From contig JANYCY010000070.1 in NCBI GenBank assembly GCA_025360045.1, positions 1 through 64,000 on the forward strand: a DNA stretch of 64,000 nt, given 5' to 3'. The notes under the pieces are model-generated. The model saw only the letters and a list, made by a program, of their open reading frames with translations, was not told the DNA's origin and made no database searches. Both the position numbers and the translations under genes were made by a program. Positions 35,466 through 44,880 of the stretch are shown here, in pieces (positions within the stretch are counted from its first letter, which is position 1; each line of letters opens with the position of its first letter). The DNA is from Janthinobacterium sp. Lineage in GTDB: Bacteria > Pseudomonadota > Gammaproteobacteria > Burkholderiales > Chitinibacteraceae.

Positions 35466-36668
35466 ATGCCTCACTTGGATAAATGGCGTGGCCGGATTGC
35501 CCTCGTTGTCGACGATTCGCCTAGCCATCGCTTTGTGGCCGTTGAATACCTCAAAGACCTTGGCTTTGCCAACGTTTATGAGGCAGAAGATGGCAATGGA
35601 GCACTCAGAATATTGCAAACACTAGAACAAGTTGACTTTATCCTTACCGATCTAAGCATGCCAGGCATGGATGGCATTGAACTACTCGGCTGTCTTGCCA
35701 AGGCGCCCAAGCATTATTTTATTTCGGTCATGAGCGGCGTGCCACGCGATGTGCTCGACACCGTGCAGGGAATTGCTGACGCCTCTAATCTAGAATTACT
35801 CGCCGTAATGCCCAAGCCGCTCACCATAGAAAGCATTAGCGCTCTATTAGAAAAATCCGACCCAGATTTGCATGCCATTGGCACCGCTTGGCCACAGTTT
35901 GAATTTAGCGTTGACGACGTTGCTTTAGCGATGGACGCACAAGAGCTGATCCTTTATTTCCAACCCAAAGTCACCATTGTCGATAGAAAAATAGTGGGCG
36001 TTGAGGCCCTCGCACGCTGGTTGCACCCAACGCACGGCGTTTTGCCGCCCATTGCATTTATTCATCATGTAGAGCAAGGCGATTTGGCGCTGCGCTTTTT
36101 TTATGCTTTATTGAGCTCCGCTTGCGATATGGTAAAAACCCTGCAAGCCACAGTAGAGGGGATTCATTGCTCTATTAACTTGCCCGTCCCCTTACTAGAC
36201 CATCCTGAGCTTGTGGATAAAATGCAGGCCATTGTCGAAGCAAAAGGAGTTGAAAGTAAATTTATTATCATTGAGGTTACAGAAACCACTTTAATGTCTA
36301 ATTTAGCCACTTTTTTAGGTGCTTTAGCGCGGTTGCGGCTCAAAGGGTTTGGTTTAGCAATGGATGATTACGGCACGGGGTATTCTTCAATGAAGCAACT
36401 TTCTCGCTGCCCATTTACCGAAATTAAAATCGATAAAGAATTCGTTCACGACGCAGCCCATAGCCCCAAAAAACTAGCTATTTTAACTTCCGCCATTTCC
36501 ATGAGCCAGCACCTCAATCTAAAAGTAGTGGCCGAGGGCGTTGAAACCGCCGCCGATTGGGAGCAGCTATCTGCCTTAGGCTGCGATATTGCTCAAGGCT
36601 ATTTTATTAGTAGGCCGATACCGGCCGAGAAAACATTGGAATGGATCACAAACTGGCAGCTCCCGTAG
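35466..36668 (+). CDS. Response regulator with EAL cyclic-di-GMP phosphodiesterase output
   Basis: About 400 residues (ATG at 35466; a GTG at 35457 overlapping the cheB stop is also possible). The receiver has VVDDSPSHR and DFILTDLSMPGMDGIEL. The EAL domain keeps its catalytic set: GVEALARW, CSINLPVP (Asn), IEVTETTLM (Glu), DDYGTGYSSM, IKIDKEFVHD (Lys) and VVAEGVET. It should hydrolyse c-di-GMP when active. As the last gene of the che operon it may link CheA signalling to c-di-GMP and hence to motility or biofilm; that link is inferred from position. Confidence 0.9.
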   Translation: MPHLDKWRGRIALVVDDSPSHRFVAVEYLKDLGFANVYEAEDGNGALRILQTLEQVDFILTDLSMPGMDGIELLGCLAKAPKHYFISVMSGVPRDVLDTVQGIADASNLELLAVMPKPLTIESISALLEKSDPDLHAIGTAWPQFEFSVDDVALAMDAQELILYFQPKVTIVDRKIVGVEALARWLHPTHGVLPPIAFIHHVEQGDLALRFFYALLSSACDMVKTLQATVEGIHCSINLPVPLLDHPELVDKMQAIVEAKGVESKFIIIEVTETTLMSNLATFLGALARLRLKGFGLAMDDYGTGYSSMKQLSRCPFTEIKIDKEFVHDAAHSPKKLAILTSAISMSQHLNLKVVAEGVETAADWEQLSALGCDIAQGYFISRPIPAEKTLEWITNWQLP

Positions 36669-36733
36669 CTAAAAACTGCAGCATATTGCATACGTTTAAT
36701 CTGCATGGAAGGATGAATAATCTATTATCTCCA

Positions 36734-36782
36734 TTGTAGGGTGATCCGTTTTGAGTGGGGACAAGCACGAAACGCCCTACAA
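36734..36782. repeat. GTAGGG...CCCTAC intergenic repeat, copy 2
   Basis: TTGTAGGGTG at one end and CGCCCTACAA at the other bound a 49-bp element. Its end design is shared with 26721-26791 although the centre differs. Confidence 0.45.
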
Positions 36783-36856
36783 TTTGTACTGCCCGCGCTC
36801 GAATCATCACCGAATCAAAAAAAACACCGTCACAAATATAATCAAAATTATTTTCA

Positions 36857-37819
36857 TCAAACCAATACATTTCTAGCCTCGCCCGCTAAAAACGCATCAA
36901 TATTATGAATCAGCTGATCCGCTAATTGCTGCATGGTAAATTGGCCTGCCCATGCAATATGCGGGGTAATGATTAAATTAGGCAGGCTGATATTCAATAA
37001 GGCATTGCCATTTTTAGGCGGCTCGGTGATTAAAACATCTAGCCCTGCCCCGCCTAATTGCCCCGTCTGCAAAGCATGTAATAAAGCCGCTTCATCGACT
37101 AAGCCGCCTCTTGCCGTATTAATCAACACCGCATCTTTTTTCATCAAGGCTAATTCTGCTTCGCCAATGAGATTGCTAGTTTGCTCATTAAACGGACAAT
37201 GCAAACTCAACACATCAGCACGGGACAGCGCCTCATTAAAATCAACAAAACCCTGCCGCACTTCCTTGGCGTGTTTCTTTTCTGCAAAGAGCACCGTCAT
37301 CCCTAAGGCGCGAGCCAAGTTCGCCATCGCCTGCCCTAGCGCGCCTGAACCAATTAAAGTCAAGGTACTGCCTGCTAAATCATGAATCGGCGCAGAAAAA
37401 TGGCAGAAGCTTGCAGCCTGCTGCCATTTGCCCGCCTCCACATCGGCTCGATAAACAAGTAGCTGTCGACGCAAAGCCAGCATCAGCATCAGGGCATGCT
37501 CAGGCACACCGGCTAGGGCGTAATCACGAATATTACAAACGCGAATCCCCCGCGCCTTGCAGGCGGCTAAATCTATTTGGTTATAACCGGTTGCAGCTAC
37601 CGCAATCAGTTTGAGATTTGGACAAGCCGCGATGGTGGCGGCCGTAATCGGCACTTTATTGCTAATGGCAATATCTGCATTAAATAGGCGATCGGCCACC
37701 TCATCATCGGTAGTATTGGCATATTCCTGCCATTGATACGGCGCTTTTAAGGGGAGTAGAGTAAGCGGCAAAGAGTCTCTATCTAAAAACACAATCTGTG
37801 GCAGAGTCCGTGGCAACAT
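36857..37819 (-). CDS. D-2-hydroxyacid dehydrogenase (glycerate/hydroxypyruvate dehydrogenase-like)
   Basis: 320 residues from the ATG at 37819, with GGAG nine bases upstream; longer forms begin with TTG or overlap the promoter of the divergent gene. The Rossmann loop is LTLIGSGALGQAMANLARAL, and the catalytic Arg, Glu and His appear in INTARGGLVDEAAL, LDVLITEPP and LPNLIITPHIAWA. The family reduces hydroxypyruvate, glyoxylate or similar keto acids with NAD(P)H. The gene is divergent from the DJ-1 gene. Confidence 0.88.
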   Translation of the reverse strand: MLPRTLPQIVFLDRDSLPLTLLPLKAPYQWQEYANTTDDEVADRLFNADIAISNKVPITAATIAACPNLKLIAVAATGYNQIDLAACKARGIRVCNIRDYALAGVPEHALMLMLALRRQLLVYRADVEAGKWQQAASFCHFSAPIHDLAGSTLTLIGSGALGQAMANLARALGMTVLFAEKKHAKEVRQGFVDFNEALSRADVLSLHCPFNEQTSNLIGEAELALMKKDAVLINTARGGLVDEAALLHALQTGQLGGAGLDVLITEPPKNGNALLNISLPNLIITPHIAWAGQFTMQQLADQLIHNIDAFLAGEARNVLV

Positions 37820-37853
37820 ATATTCGCGCTCCATTAATTTAAAAGGCAGCAAA

Positions 37854-38405
37854 ATGAATCAAGTCGATCTCTTTTTGGCAACAGGTTTTGAAGAAATAGA
37901 ATTAGTCACGGTGCTCGATATTTTACGCCGCGCCGATATTAGCACTCGCCTGATCTCGATTGATAGCAAGTTAGCCGTAACAGGAGCGCATCAAATCACC
38001 ATCAAGGCGGATCTTGCCATGAGCAGCGCAGATCACCATGCACACATGCTGGTACTGCCCGGCGGCGGGCATGGCACTCAGGCCATGCTGGCTTGCACCG
38101 ATTTGCACCTTCGCTTGCAACAGCACCTTGCGGAAGGTAAACCTATCGCCGCTATTTGCGCCGCACCTATGGTGCTGGCCAAAGCCAATCTACTCAAGGG
38201 AATCAATGCCATTTGCTACCCCGGCTGCGAAGCAGCTTTGCTTGAGGCCGGGGCAAATATCGTACTGAAAAACGTAGTAGTAGATGGTCTAATCACCACC
38301 TCACGCGGCCCCGGCACGGCTGCCGCATTTGCTTTCGAGTTAGTTCGCCAAATAAAAGGTGAGGCTCTATCGCAAAAGCTCAGCAAAGAAATGCTATTTT
38401 CATAA
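37854..38405 (+). CDS. DJ-1/PfpI (ThiJ/YajL) family protein
   Basis: 183 residues. The nucleophile elbow AAICAAP holds the reactive Cys102, and GFEEIELVTVLDIL holds the nearby conserved Glu. LVLPGGGHGTQAML and SRGPGTAAAFAFELV are further YajL/DJ-1 signatures. Proteins of this type are redox-stress chaperones or act on glyoxals; the exact activity is disputed. A terminator follows. Confidence 0.9.
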   Translation: MNQVDLFLATGFEEIELVTVLDILRRADISTRLISIDSKLAVTGAHQITIKADLAMSSADHHAHMLVLPGGGHGTQAMLACTDLHLRLQQHLAEGKPIAAICAAPMVLAKANLLKGINAICYPGCEAALLEAGANIVLKNVVVDGLITTSRGPGTAAAFAFELVRQIKGEALSQKLSKEMLFS

Positions 38406-38414
38406 GCCATCAAC

Positions 38415-38452
38415 CCAAAAAAGCCCGCACTCACATGCGGGCCTTTCTTTTA
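38415..38452. terminator. Terminator between the DJ-1 gene and the second cheR
   Basis: GCCCGCA (38423-38429) and TGCGGGC (38436-38442) form the stem, followed by CTTTCTTTT on the plus strand and preceded by an A run that gives T on the minus strand. Both convergent genes can use it. Confidence 0.88.
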
Positions 38453-38462
38453 AAGCATCGGT

Positions 38463-39278
38463 TTAAGCTAATTCATACACCGTTTTGCCACGCAATTTAA
38501 ATAACTGCACTGCGTGGTAAAGGTTTTCCGAATGGCCAACCACTAATAAACCTGATGATTTCATTTGCGGAGCAAAACGCTCTAGGATTTTAAGCTGGGT
38601 GGGCTTATCAAAATAAATCATTACATTGCGGCAAAAAACCACATCAAATGGACCACGAATTGCCCATGTGGCTTCAACTAAATTAAGCCGTTTAAATGTA
38701 ATCATATCGCGTAATTCTTGCTTGGCTTGATAGCGCCCATCGGCCAGCTTATCAAAGAAACGCTTCACCCTTTGCGGCCCCATGCGCTCGACTTCTTCCC
38801 CTGCATAAATACCAATGCGGCCTGTTTCCAATACATTGGTATCTAAATCAGTGGCCGTGACCTTAACGGGTGGGCGCATGCTATCAAAGGCTTCGCAGGC
38901 CGTCATGGCAATACTGTAAGGCTCTTCCCCAGTACTTGAGGCTGACGACCAAACATGCAGCGCCCCCGCACTACGATGTGCCAGTAAATGCTCGGCCAGA
39001 ATAGGGAAATGATGCGCTTCACGAAAAAACGAGGTTAGATTAGTCGTGAGTGAATTAGTAAACAATTCAAACTCTTTGCTATTGCCTTTTTCGAGCAGCT
39101 GTAAATAGTCATTAAATGACTGCAAGCCCAAAGCGCGTAAACGCTTAGCTAAGCGGCCATAAACCATATCTTGTTTAGCAGGAGAGAGCGCAATGCCCGC
39201 GTAGTTATAAATTAACTTACGCACCTTTTCGAAGTCTTGCTCCGTAAACTGAAATTCACGAGAAGGCGTTGGCAGCAT
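38463..39278 (-). CDS. Second CheR-type protein methyltransferase
   Basis: 271 residues with both CheR domains: FEKVRKLIYNYAGIALSPAK, then VWSSASSTGEEPYSIAMTAC, TATDLDTNVLETGRIGIYA and VVFCRNVMIYFDKPTQ. It lies outside the che operon, on the opposite strand, and so may serve a different receptor set. It shares domain order with the CheR at 33445 but differs clearly in sequence. Confidence 0.92.
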   Translation of the reverse strand: MLPTPSREFQFTEQDFEKVRKLIYNYAGIALSPAKQDMVYGRLAKRLRALGLQSFNDYLQLLEKGNSKEFELFTNSLTTNLTSFFREAHHFPILAEHLLAHRSAGALHVWSSASSTGEEPYSIAMTACEAFDSMRPPVKVTATDLDTNVLETGRIGIYAGEEVERMGPQRVKRFFDKLADGRYQAKQELRDMITFKRLNLVEATWAIRGPFDVVFCRNVMIYFDKPTQLKILERFAPQMKSSGLLVVGHSENLYHAVQLFKLRGKTVYELA

Positions 39279-39342
39279 GGTGATCCTTTAATCAATTTCT
39301 TATAAACAAGCATGACACATAAAAAATAGCTTCTTAATGATG

Positions 39343-40866
39343 TTATAGCCCCAAATCAGGCCAAATAGCATCTACTCGCGCTTTGACTGCATCATCCATT
39401 TTGATAGTTGTACCCCATTCACGGCTGGTTTCTCCAGGCCATTTATTTGTGGCATCCAAACCCATCTTGCCGCCTAAGCCGCTAATCGGTGAGGCAAAAT
39501 CCAGATAATCAATCGGCGTGCTTTCTACCAAAGTGGTGTCTCTTACCGGATCCATACGGGTAGTAATCGCCCAGATGACTTCTTTCCAGTCACGAATATC
39601 AATGTCGTCGTCCACCACCACAATAAATTTGGTGTACATAAACTGCCGCAAAAATGACCACACACCAAACATCACCCGCTTGGCATGGCCAGGATAGGAT
39701 TTTTTGATGGAAACAATCGCCATCCGATAGCTGCAGCCTTCTGGCGGCAAATAGAAATCGACGATTTCGCTAAATTGCTTTTGCAAAATAGGCACAAACA
39801 CTTCGTTTAAAGCCACGCCCAGCACCGCAGGCTCGTCTGGCGGCTTGCCGGTATAGGTGCTGTGGTAAATCGGATCTTTACGCGTGGTGATGCGCTCCAG
39901 CGTAAACACTGGGAACCAGTCTTTTTCGTTGTAATAACCGGTGTGATCCCCATATGGGCCTTCCAGCGCATACAGATAACCGCCCACTTCTTTCAGCGGA
40001 ACCCCTGCCTCACTCACGCCGCTGAAGCCTTTCTCAGCAGGCTGAATATGACCTTCAAGGATGATCTCGGCCCGTGCTGGCACTTGCAGATCGGAACCTA
40101 AACACTTGACCAGCTCGGTTTTTGAGCCGCGCAGTAAGCCTGCAAATTGATACTCAGAAAGGGTATCGGGAACAGGAGTGACGGCCCCAAGAATCGTGGC
40201 TGGATCGCAACCCAAAACCACGGCAATCGGAAAAGGCTGTCCTGGGTTTTGCAACGCGTGCTCTCTAAAATCCAGAGCACCGCCACGATGCGCCAGCCAA
40301 CGCATAATCACCTGATCGCGGCTAATCACCTGCTGGCGATAAATCCCTAAATTTTGGCGCTTTTTATTTGGGCCACGGGTCACTACCAAACCCCAAGTAA
40401 TCAACGGGGCTGCGTCTTCTGGCCAGCAGTGTTGTATCGGAATACGCGCTAGATCAACCGCCTCGCCCTCCCAGACTACTTCTTGGCAGGGGCCGTTTTT
40501 GACTTCTTTGGGTGCCATATTCAAGATTTGCTTGAGTAACGGCAATTTATCCCAAGCATCCCGCAAGCCTTTGGGCGGCTCTGGCTCTTTTAAATACGCC
40601 AGCGTCTTGCCAATTTCGCGCAGCGCGCTAATTTCAGCCGCGCCCATGCCATTAGCAACCCTTGTTGGCGTGCCAAACAGGTTAGCCAGCACCGGCATCG
40701 TATGACCGGGCACATTCTCGAATAAAATCGCCGGCCCTGCTGCGCGCAGGGTGCGATCGCAGATTTCGGTCATTTCAAGGTAGGGCGAGACAGGCACTTT
40801 CACCCGTTTTAACTCACCACGCTTTTCTAGCTGCTCAATAAAATCACGTAAATCACGGTATTGCAT
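39343..40866 (-). CDS. ubiD: UbiD, 4-hydroxy-3-polyprenylbenzoate decarboxylase
   Basis: 507 residues, the usual UbiD length. It starts [20 protein letters not shown] and contains the family segments [20 protein letters not shown], then PHHTGYYNE-like [19 protein letters not shown], and [20 protein letters not shown]. It decarboxylates the ubiquinone precursor using prenylated FMN made by UbiX, which is not in the window. It stands alone on the minus strand. Confidence 0.95.
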   Translation of the reverse strand: MQYRDLRDFIEQLEKRGELKRVKVPVSPYLEMTEICDRTLRAAGPAILFENVPGHTMPVLANLFGTPTRVANGMGAAEISALREIGKTLAYLKEPEPPKGLRDAWDKLPLLKQILNMAPKEVKNGPCQEVVWEGEAVDLARIPIQHCWPEDAAPLITWGLVVTRGPNKKRQNLGIYRQQVISRDQVIMRWLAHRGGALDFREHALQNPGQPFPIAVVLGCDPATILGAVTPVPDTLSEYQFAGLLRGSKTELVKCLGSDLQVPARAEIILEGHIQPAEKGFSGVSEAGVPLKEVGGYLYALEGPYGDHTGYYNEKDWFPVFTLERITTRKDPIYHSTYTGKPPDEPAVLGVALNEVFVPILQKQFSEIVDFYLPPEGCSYRMAIVSIKKSYPGHAKRVMFGVWSFLRQFMYTKFIVVVDDDIDIRDWKEVIWAITTRMDPVRDTTLVESTPIDYLDFASPISGLGGKMGLDATNKWPGETSREWGTTIKMDDAVKARVDAIWPDLGL

Positions 40867-40892
40867 CGGTGTAACTCAGGCAAAAACAACGA

Positions 40893-41789
40893 TTACTCGG
40901 ACAAACTCATGCTGGCTTGGTAAGACTCGCCGGGTGCAATCGGCACCGCGTTACCCAATACATCGCCCCGCTCTACACAAATAAAACCTAGGTGATTGTC
41001 TTGGCCAATATCGGCCACATTGGCCGCGCCTTCCCATGGATTCCAAACAATTGCGCAATGGGTATCGCTGACAATTTTAATTTGCCCCGCAGCATGCTTC
41101 ACACACTGCTCACTAGGAACGCCCAAATAGACACGATCCGTCATGGCCTGCACTTGCAAATTGCCCGATTGCAATAGCTGCGGACGGCCTTCTAGCAAGG
41201 TGTCTACATAATTGCAGCCATCTAAGCCGGTAATCTGTACGTCGCGCACATCGGGTACAGCCAAATAGCTATGGAAGGCTTGGGAGAATGGCGCGGCAAT
41301 GGCACTACGATTTTCTGCCGTCACTTTGACAGTCAGCTCGCGCCCGACCGTAATTTCTAAACGAAATTCAAATGCATGGGGCCAAAGCGCTTGTGTTTCC
41401 GCCGTATCATGCAGCTCCAGCACAACCTTGATCGCCCCATCATTTAAGATTTCTACTTCGCAAACATCCCAATTTAATGAGCGAGCAAAGCCATGCGCAG
41501 GCAAGCCATCAGGATGGCGACCAAACCACGGCATGCAGAGCGGAATCCCACCCCGAATCGCCTTCGTTTTAACAAAAAGCGCCTTAGGTGACAACCACAG
41601 CAGCTCACGCCCACCTTGTGGCACAAAAGACACCAAGTGCGCACCTTGCAAAGCGAGTGTGGCCGAGCCTAGCTCACTCTTAATTTGCAGCAGTGGCAAG
41701 CCTGGCTCTTCACCACCGTATAGATCGACCGATGAACAAAGGCTAATTTCAGGGATAGTTGCCAGCAAGGTGGCAAGGTTTGCTTGCAT
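40893..41789 (-). CDS. D-hexose-6-phosphate mutarotase (YeaD type)
   Basis: 298 residues of the aldose-1-epimerase-like family. The segments LLWLSPKALFVKTKAIRGGI, CMPWFGRH (conserved pocket), HGFARSLNW with a catalytic His, and FSQAFHSYLAVPDV with a second His are typical of YeaD. It interconverts the anomers of glucose 6-phosphate and related sugars. Operon status with ubiD upstream is open; 26 bp separate the two on the same strand. Confidence 0.87.
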   Translation of the reverse strand: MQANLATLLATIPEISLCSSVDLYGGEEPGLPLLQIKSELGSATLALQGAHLVSFVPQGGRELLWLSPKALFVKTKAIRGGIPLCMPWFGRHPDGLPAHGFARSLNWDVCEVEILNDGAIKVVLELHDTAETQALWPHAFEFRLEITVGRELTVKVTAENRSAIAAPFSQAFHSYLAVPDVRDVQITGLDGCNYVDTLLEGRPQLLQSGNLQVQAMTDRVYLGVPSEQCVKHAAGQIKIVSDTHCAIVWNPWEGAANVADIGQDNHLGFICVERGDVLGNAVPIAPGESYQASMSLSE

Positions 41790-41828
41790 AGAAAAACTCC
41801 TTAATAGGTCATCATTAAAAGCCGATCA

Positions 41829-42248
41829 TTACGCTGGGCGGCGAGGCACCCAAACCAAGGCATCACCATCAATCACTTTTTCGCCTTTTACCCAGCATTC
41901 TGTTTGTAGGCGAACACGTTGCTTATCTTGTAATACTTCTAACACGGTGACTAAAGCAGTCACGGTATCGCCAATTTTTACCGGCTTTAGAAACTTTAAA
42001 TTTTGCCCCATATAAATCGCACCCGGCCCCGGCAGACGCGTGCCGATCACCGTCGAAATAAGGCTAGCACTTAACATCCCATGTGCAATACGCCCACCAA
42101 AACGAGTATTGGCGGCATATTCTTCATCAATATGCATGGGATTATTATCGCCAGATATTCCGGCAAACAAGATGACATCAGTTTCTGTGAGTGTTTTGCG
42201 ATATTCAGCAGTCAAATTTACCTGCAAATCTTCAATGTAATAGCTCAT
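41829..42248 (-). CDS. MaoC family (R)-specific enoyl-CoA hydratase-like protein
   Basis: 139 residues from the ATG at 42248, which follows AGAGG. The hot-dog fold hydratase motif is AGISGDNNPMHIDEEYAANT, with the catalytic Asp and His, then GRIAHGMLSASLIS. This is the PhaJ-type arrangement, which feeds (R)-3-hydroxyacyl-CoA into polyhydroxyalkanoate, or hydrates enoyl-CoA in other pathways. No pha genes are in the window, so the pathway is open. Confidence 0.85.
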   Translation of the reverse strand: MSYYIEDLQVNLTAEYRKTLTETDVILFAGISGDNNPMHIDEEYAANTRFGGRIAHGMLSASLISTVIGTRLPGPGAIYMGQNLKFLKPVKIGDTVTALVTVLEVLQDKQRVRLQTECWVKGEKVIDGDALVWVPRRPA

Positions 42249-42470
42249 ATAAAACCTCTGCATTTATTGCGTGTTAAGGGATTGAATTTCAAACAAAATG
42301 ACAATGTATTTTATTTGCTTCAATAAAAGCACCATCAATATAAAGCAAAACATGAAATCAACAATTTAATCCGTCACAAAAAATACCCGCACTCCGTAGC
42401 ACCGCCAACAAGCCTAGCGATCGATAAGCCCACGCAGTGTTTTTTAAAAAAGAAGAAATACCTAGCGCTA

Positions 42471-43343
42471 CTAAGGCCCTATCGTCTTCCCTAGCCCCGC
42501 GCCACTATGGCGATAGGAAGGTGAAACGACAGGCATGCGATTTAAATCGAGCCAAGGAGAGAGCCACTTAAAAGTACGCCGGTAAGCATCTGAGCTGGCC
42601 TCTGGATTAAATCCGACAGAAACACTCGTTCCACCCAAAACCAAACGCTTTTTGTCGTCCGCTTTCAAGCTTGCGTTATCAAAGTCATGAAATGTTTCAG
42701 GATAAGTAACCAAGCGAAAAGTCGGCTGATCAGACTTGGCAACGAGGGCACGACAAGGCTCTGCAGGCGTCCAATCATCATCCTCTCCCACCAATAATAA
42801 TAGTGGCGCAGTCACTTGAAACTTATCTCGCAGCAGGTAGGAGCTACAAGAAGGAAAGAACCCTACCGCTACCCGCACCGAGGGTTGCTTTTGCCCCAAG
42901 AGCGCCAAAATAGAAGTCGCCCCATGTGACCAGCCAATAACCCCTAAGCGGTCCCCATCAATTTCTTTACGTGTTTTCAGCCAATCCAAAGCATGGCGAG
43001 CATCTTCTGCACGCATTCTTGGGCTAAGAGTGCGTTTACTCAGCGGCACAGAGCAAATCTCTTGTAGATCTCGCCCGCTAAAACTATCGAGCATCAATAC
43101 TGCATAGCCTTTTTCTTGCAAAAGACTCGCCATCTTATCGGGGCGCGGATTCAACCCCGTCGTCTGGCCGACCCCATTACAACCATGAAGCAATAAAACC
43201 GCCGCAGCAGGACCCGCCTCAGGAAAAGGCGGCGGCAGATACTTCGCGGATAGAGTGATCTCTGCCCCAGGAATCAGAACACGCTCAGCCCTAGCGGGCA
43301 AAGCAAAAACACTGAGCAGGCAAAACCAGTAAGTAATTCGCAT
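42471..43343 (-). CDS. Exported dienelactone hydrolase-like alpha/beta hydrolase
   Basis: 290 residues. The signal peptide is MRITYWFCLLSVFALPARA. The fold is alpha/beta hydrolase of the dienelactone hydrolase type: VLLLHGCNG (oxyanion region), nucleophile Ser139 in GVIGWSHGATS, the acid near Asp190 in VGEDDDWTP, and His219 in ETFHDFDN. Six or so Cys suggest disulfides in the periplasm. The natural substrate is unknown. Confidence 0.85.
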   Translation of the reverse strand: MRITYWFCLLSVFALPARAERVLIPGAEITLSAKYLPPPFPEAGPAAAVLLLHGCNGVGQTTGLNPRPDKMASLLQEKGYAVLMLDSFSGRDLQEICSVPLSKRTLSPRMRAEDARHALDWLKTRKEIDGDRLGVIGWSHGATSILALLGQKQPSVRVAVGFFPSCSSYLLRDKFQVTAPLLLLVGEDDDWTPAEPCRALVAKSDQPTFRLVTYPETFHDFDNASLKADDKKRLVLGGTSVSVGFNPEASSDAYRRTFKWLSPWLDLNRMPVVSPSYRHSGAGLGKTIGP

Positions 43344-43790
43344 CGCATCTATAAATCAAACGTAGTACCCAACGATAAATTTGGTTTTTATTTATAACCA
43401 CATCAAGATAAACATAAATAAAAACCAAACCCCCAACTGTAACCATCTCGACGGATTTGACCCGTCCTACACGCATTTCTATCCTTAAACTATCTTTTTC
43501 CGACCATACAGCTTACCTCTACATACCCACAACAGGCAGAAAAAAAGTGCTTCATTACGGCTCAGCCAAGATCAAACATTACTACAAGCTTGCCTAATCC
43601 AAAGCAATAATGAAGTCAATACTTCCACTACCTCCTGTCTACCCAGAGTGGCGCGCACTCTAACACATGGCGCAGTGCTTTACTAAACTGACTCGCTTAA
43701 AACCCTAAGCTCCTGCCCGCAAGCACAATACCGCAGTTTCTTTACATACGATCAAGATCAAATCAATGTAAGTTAAATCAAGGTGCAAGT
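43344..43790. other. 447-bp intergenic region
   Basis: No ORF is supported. Noted: a small hairpin AGAGTG...CACTCT near 43651, a region CGATCAAGATCAA about 40 bp before the LiuC-like start that resembles an FNR site but lacks the full TTGAT half, and inverted TTACAT/ATGTAA around it. I see no clear promoter. Confidence 0.5.
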
Positions 43791-44621
43791 ATGAGCGATA
43801 CGATACACACACACTTTAGCCATGGCATTGCCACAATTACACTCAACCGACCCGAGCTGTGTAATGCCTTTGATGACATGCTGATCGCAGAGCTCACCGC
43901 CACGCTTACTGCATTTGGCCAAAACTCAAATTTACGGGTTGTGGTGCTCGCCGCCGAAGGGAGCACATTTAGTGCAGGCGCAGATTTAAGTTGGATGCAT
44001 CATGCCACTCAATTTGACCAACATCGCAATTTTGAAGACGCACTCAAGCTAGCTAGGCTGATGCAAACATTAGAGCGACTATCCGTCCCTACCATTGCCC
44101 GTATTCAAGGGCCAGCATTTGGAGGAGGAGTAGGATTAATTGCTTGCTGTGATTTGGCCGTAGCCAGTTCTGATACTTGGTTTCGGATCAATGAAGTACG
44201 CCTCGGCCTCATTCCTGCCGTCATTGGCCCTTATATCATTAGTAAAATTGGGATCAGCGCGGCAAGGCGCTATATGTTGACGGCAGAGCGGTTTGATAGC
44301 CATACCGCACTGCAATTAGGTTTAATACATGAAGTCAAAGAAGGCGCCGCAGCCATTGATCAGCAGGTGCAAACATGGATAAACGAGTTACTACAAAATA
44401 GCCCTCATGCCTTAACTGCCGCAAAAAGACTGATTACATCCGTGGTGCATCGCCCGATCGACGATGCAATGATTTCTGATACCGCACACCGCATCGCCCA
44501 CATCAGAACGCACGAAGAAGCCCGTGAAGGAGTCGCCGCCTATTTAGGCAAGCGCCCCCCTTCATGGCATATCAACCGAGCGTCGAAACCGAGTGTCGAT
44601 GACGCACTTGCAAGCGAGTAG
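43791..44621 (+). CDS. Enoyl-CoA hydratase, methylglutaconyl-CoA hydratase-like (LiuC type)
   Basis: 276 residues of the crotonase fold. GSTFSAGADLSWMHHATQFD is close to the FCAGADLxWM motif of methylglutaconyl-CoA hydratases, and IQGPAFGGGVGLIACCDLA holds the oxyanion loop. The C-terminal REGVAAYLGKRPPSW is also typical of LiuC. Leucine catabolism is therefore likely, but no other liu gene is in the window. About 18 residues follow the usual LiuC end (HINRASKPSV onward), and this extension is where an antisense ORF overlaps. Confidence 0.82.
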   Translation: MSDTIHTHFSHGIATITLNRPELCNAFDDMLIAELTATLTAFGQNSNLRVVVLAAEGSTFSAGADLSWMHHATQFDQHRNFEDALKLARLMQTLERLSVPTIARIQGPAFGGGVGLIACCDLAVASSDTWFRINEVRLGLIPAVIGPYIISKIGISAARRYMLTAERFDSHTALQLGLIHEVKEGAAAIDQQVQTWINELLQNSPHALTAAKRLITSVVHRPIDDAMISDTAHRIAHIRTHEEAREGVAAYLGKRPPSWHINRASKPSVDDALASE

Positions 44622-44754
44622 TTTCTGATTCTGCAACGCTCAGCAATTGCAAGCTGGGCACTTCAAAAGGGCGAAGGATGTCTTCACGGGTAGCGAGGAT
44701 GTCCACGTTTTCTAGCTCAGTGCTTCCGTCATCCATATTGAATACGGTCATCAT
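44572..44754 (-). CDS. 60-residue ORF of unknown function, overlapping the LiuC-like gene antisense
   Basis: I do not recognise this protein. It starts MMTVFNMDDGSTELENVDI and continues LATREDILRPFEVPSLQL, acidic in the first third and hydrophilic with His/Arg near the end. It has a strong ribosome site, GAGGAG, eight bases before the ATG, which argues for translation. Its last 50 bp overlap the 3' end of the LiuC-like gene on the other strand, which lowers confidence. No membrane segment or signal is present. A bidirectional terminator lies upstream at 44841-44876. Confidence 0.4.
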   Translation of the reverse strand: MMTVFNMDDGSTELENVDILATREDILRPFEVPSLQLLSVAESETTRLQVRHRHSVSTLG

Positions 44755-44840
44755 GGCAATATCTCCTCGGGTATACAGCAGAAACCAGCCTGCTTATTCT
44801 TAATATCGGCATATCAGTAAGAAAATACAATCCTCTTACA

Positions 44841-44876
44841 AAAAAAATGGCAAGGCACAAGTCCTTGCCATTTTTT
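44841..44876. terminator. Bidirectional terminator
   Basis: AAAAAATGGCAAGG (44841-44854) and CCTTGCCATTTTTT (44863-44876) are perfectly complementary around an 8-nt loop, with A and T runs at the ends. It can stop transcription from both sides, next to the palindrome at 44881. Confidence 0.9.
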
Positions 44877-44880
44877 GGCT

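Noticed and set aside
43291-43476. 61-residue minus-strand frame at the DLH-like gene start
   Set aside because: Overlaps the signal-peptide region of the hydrolase and has no ribosome site.
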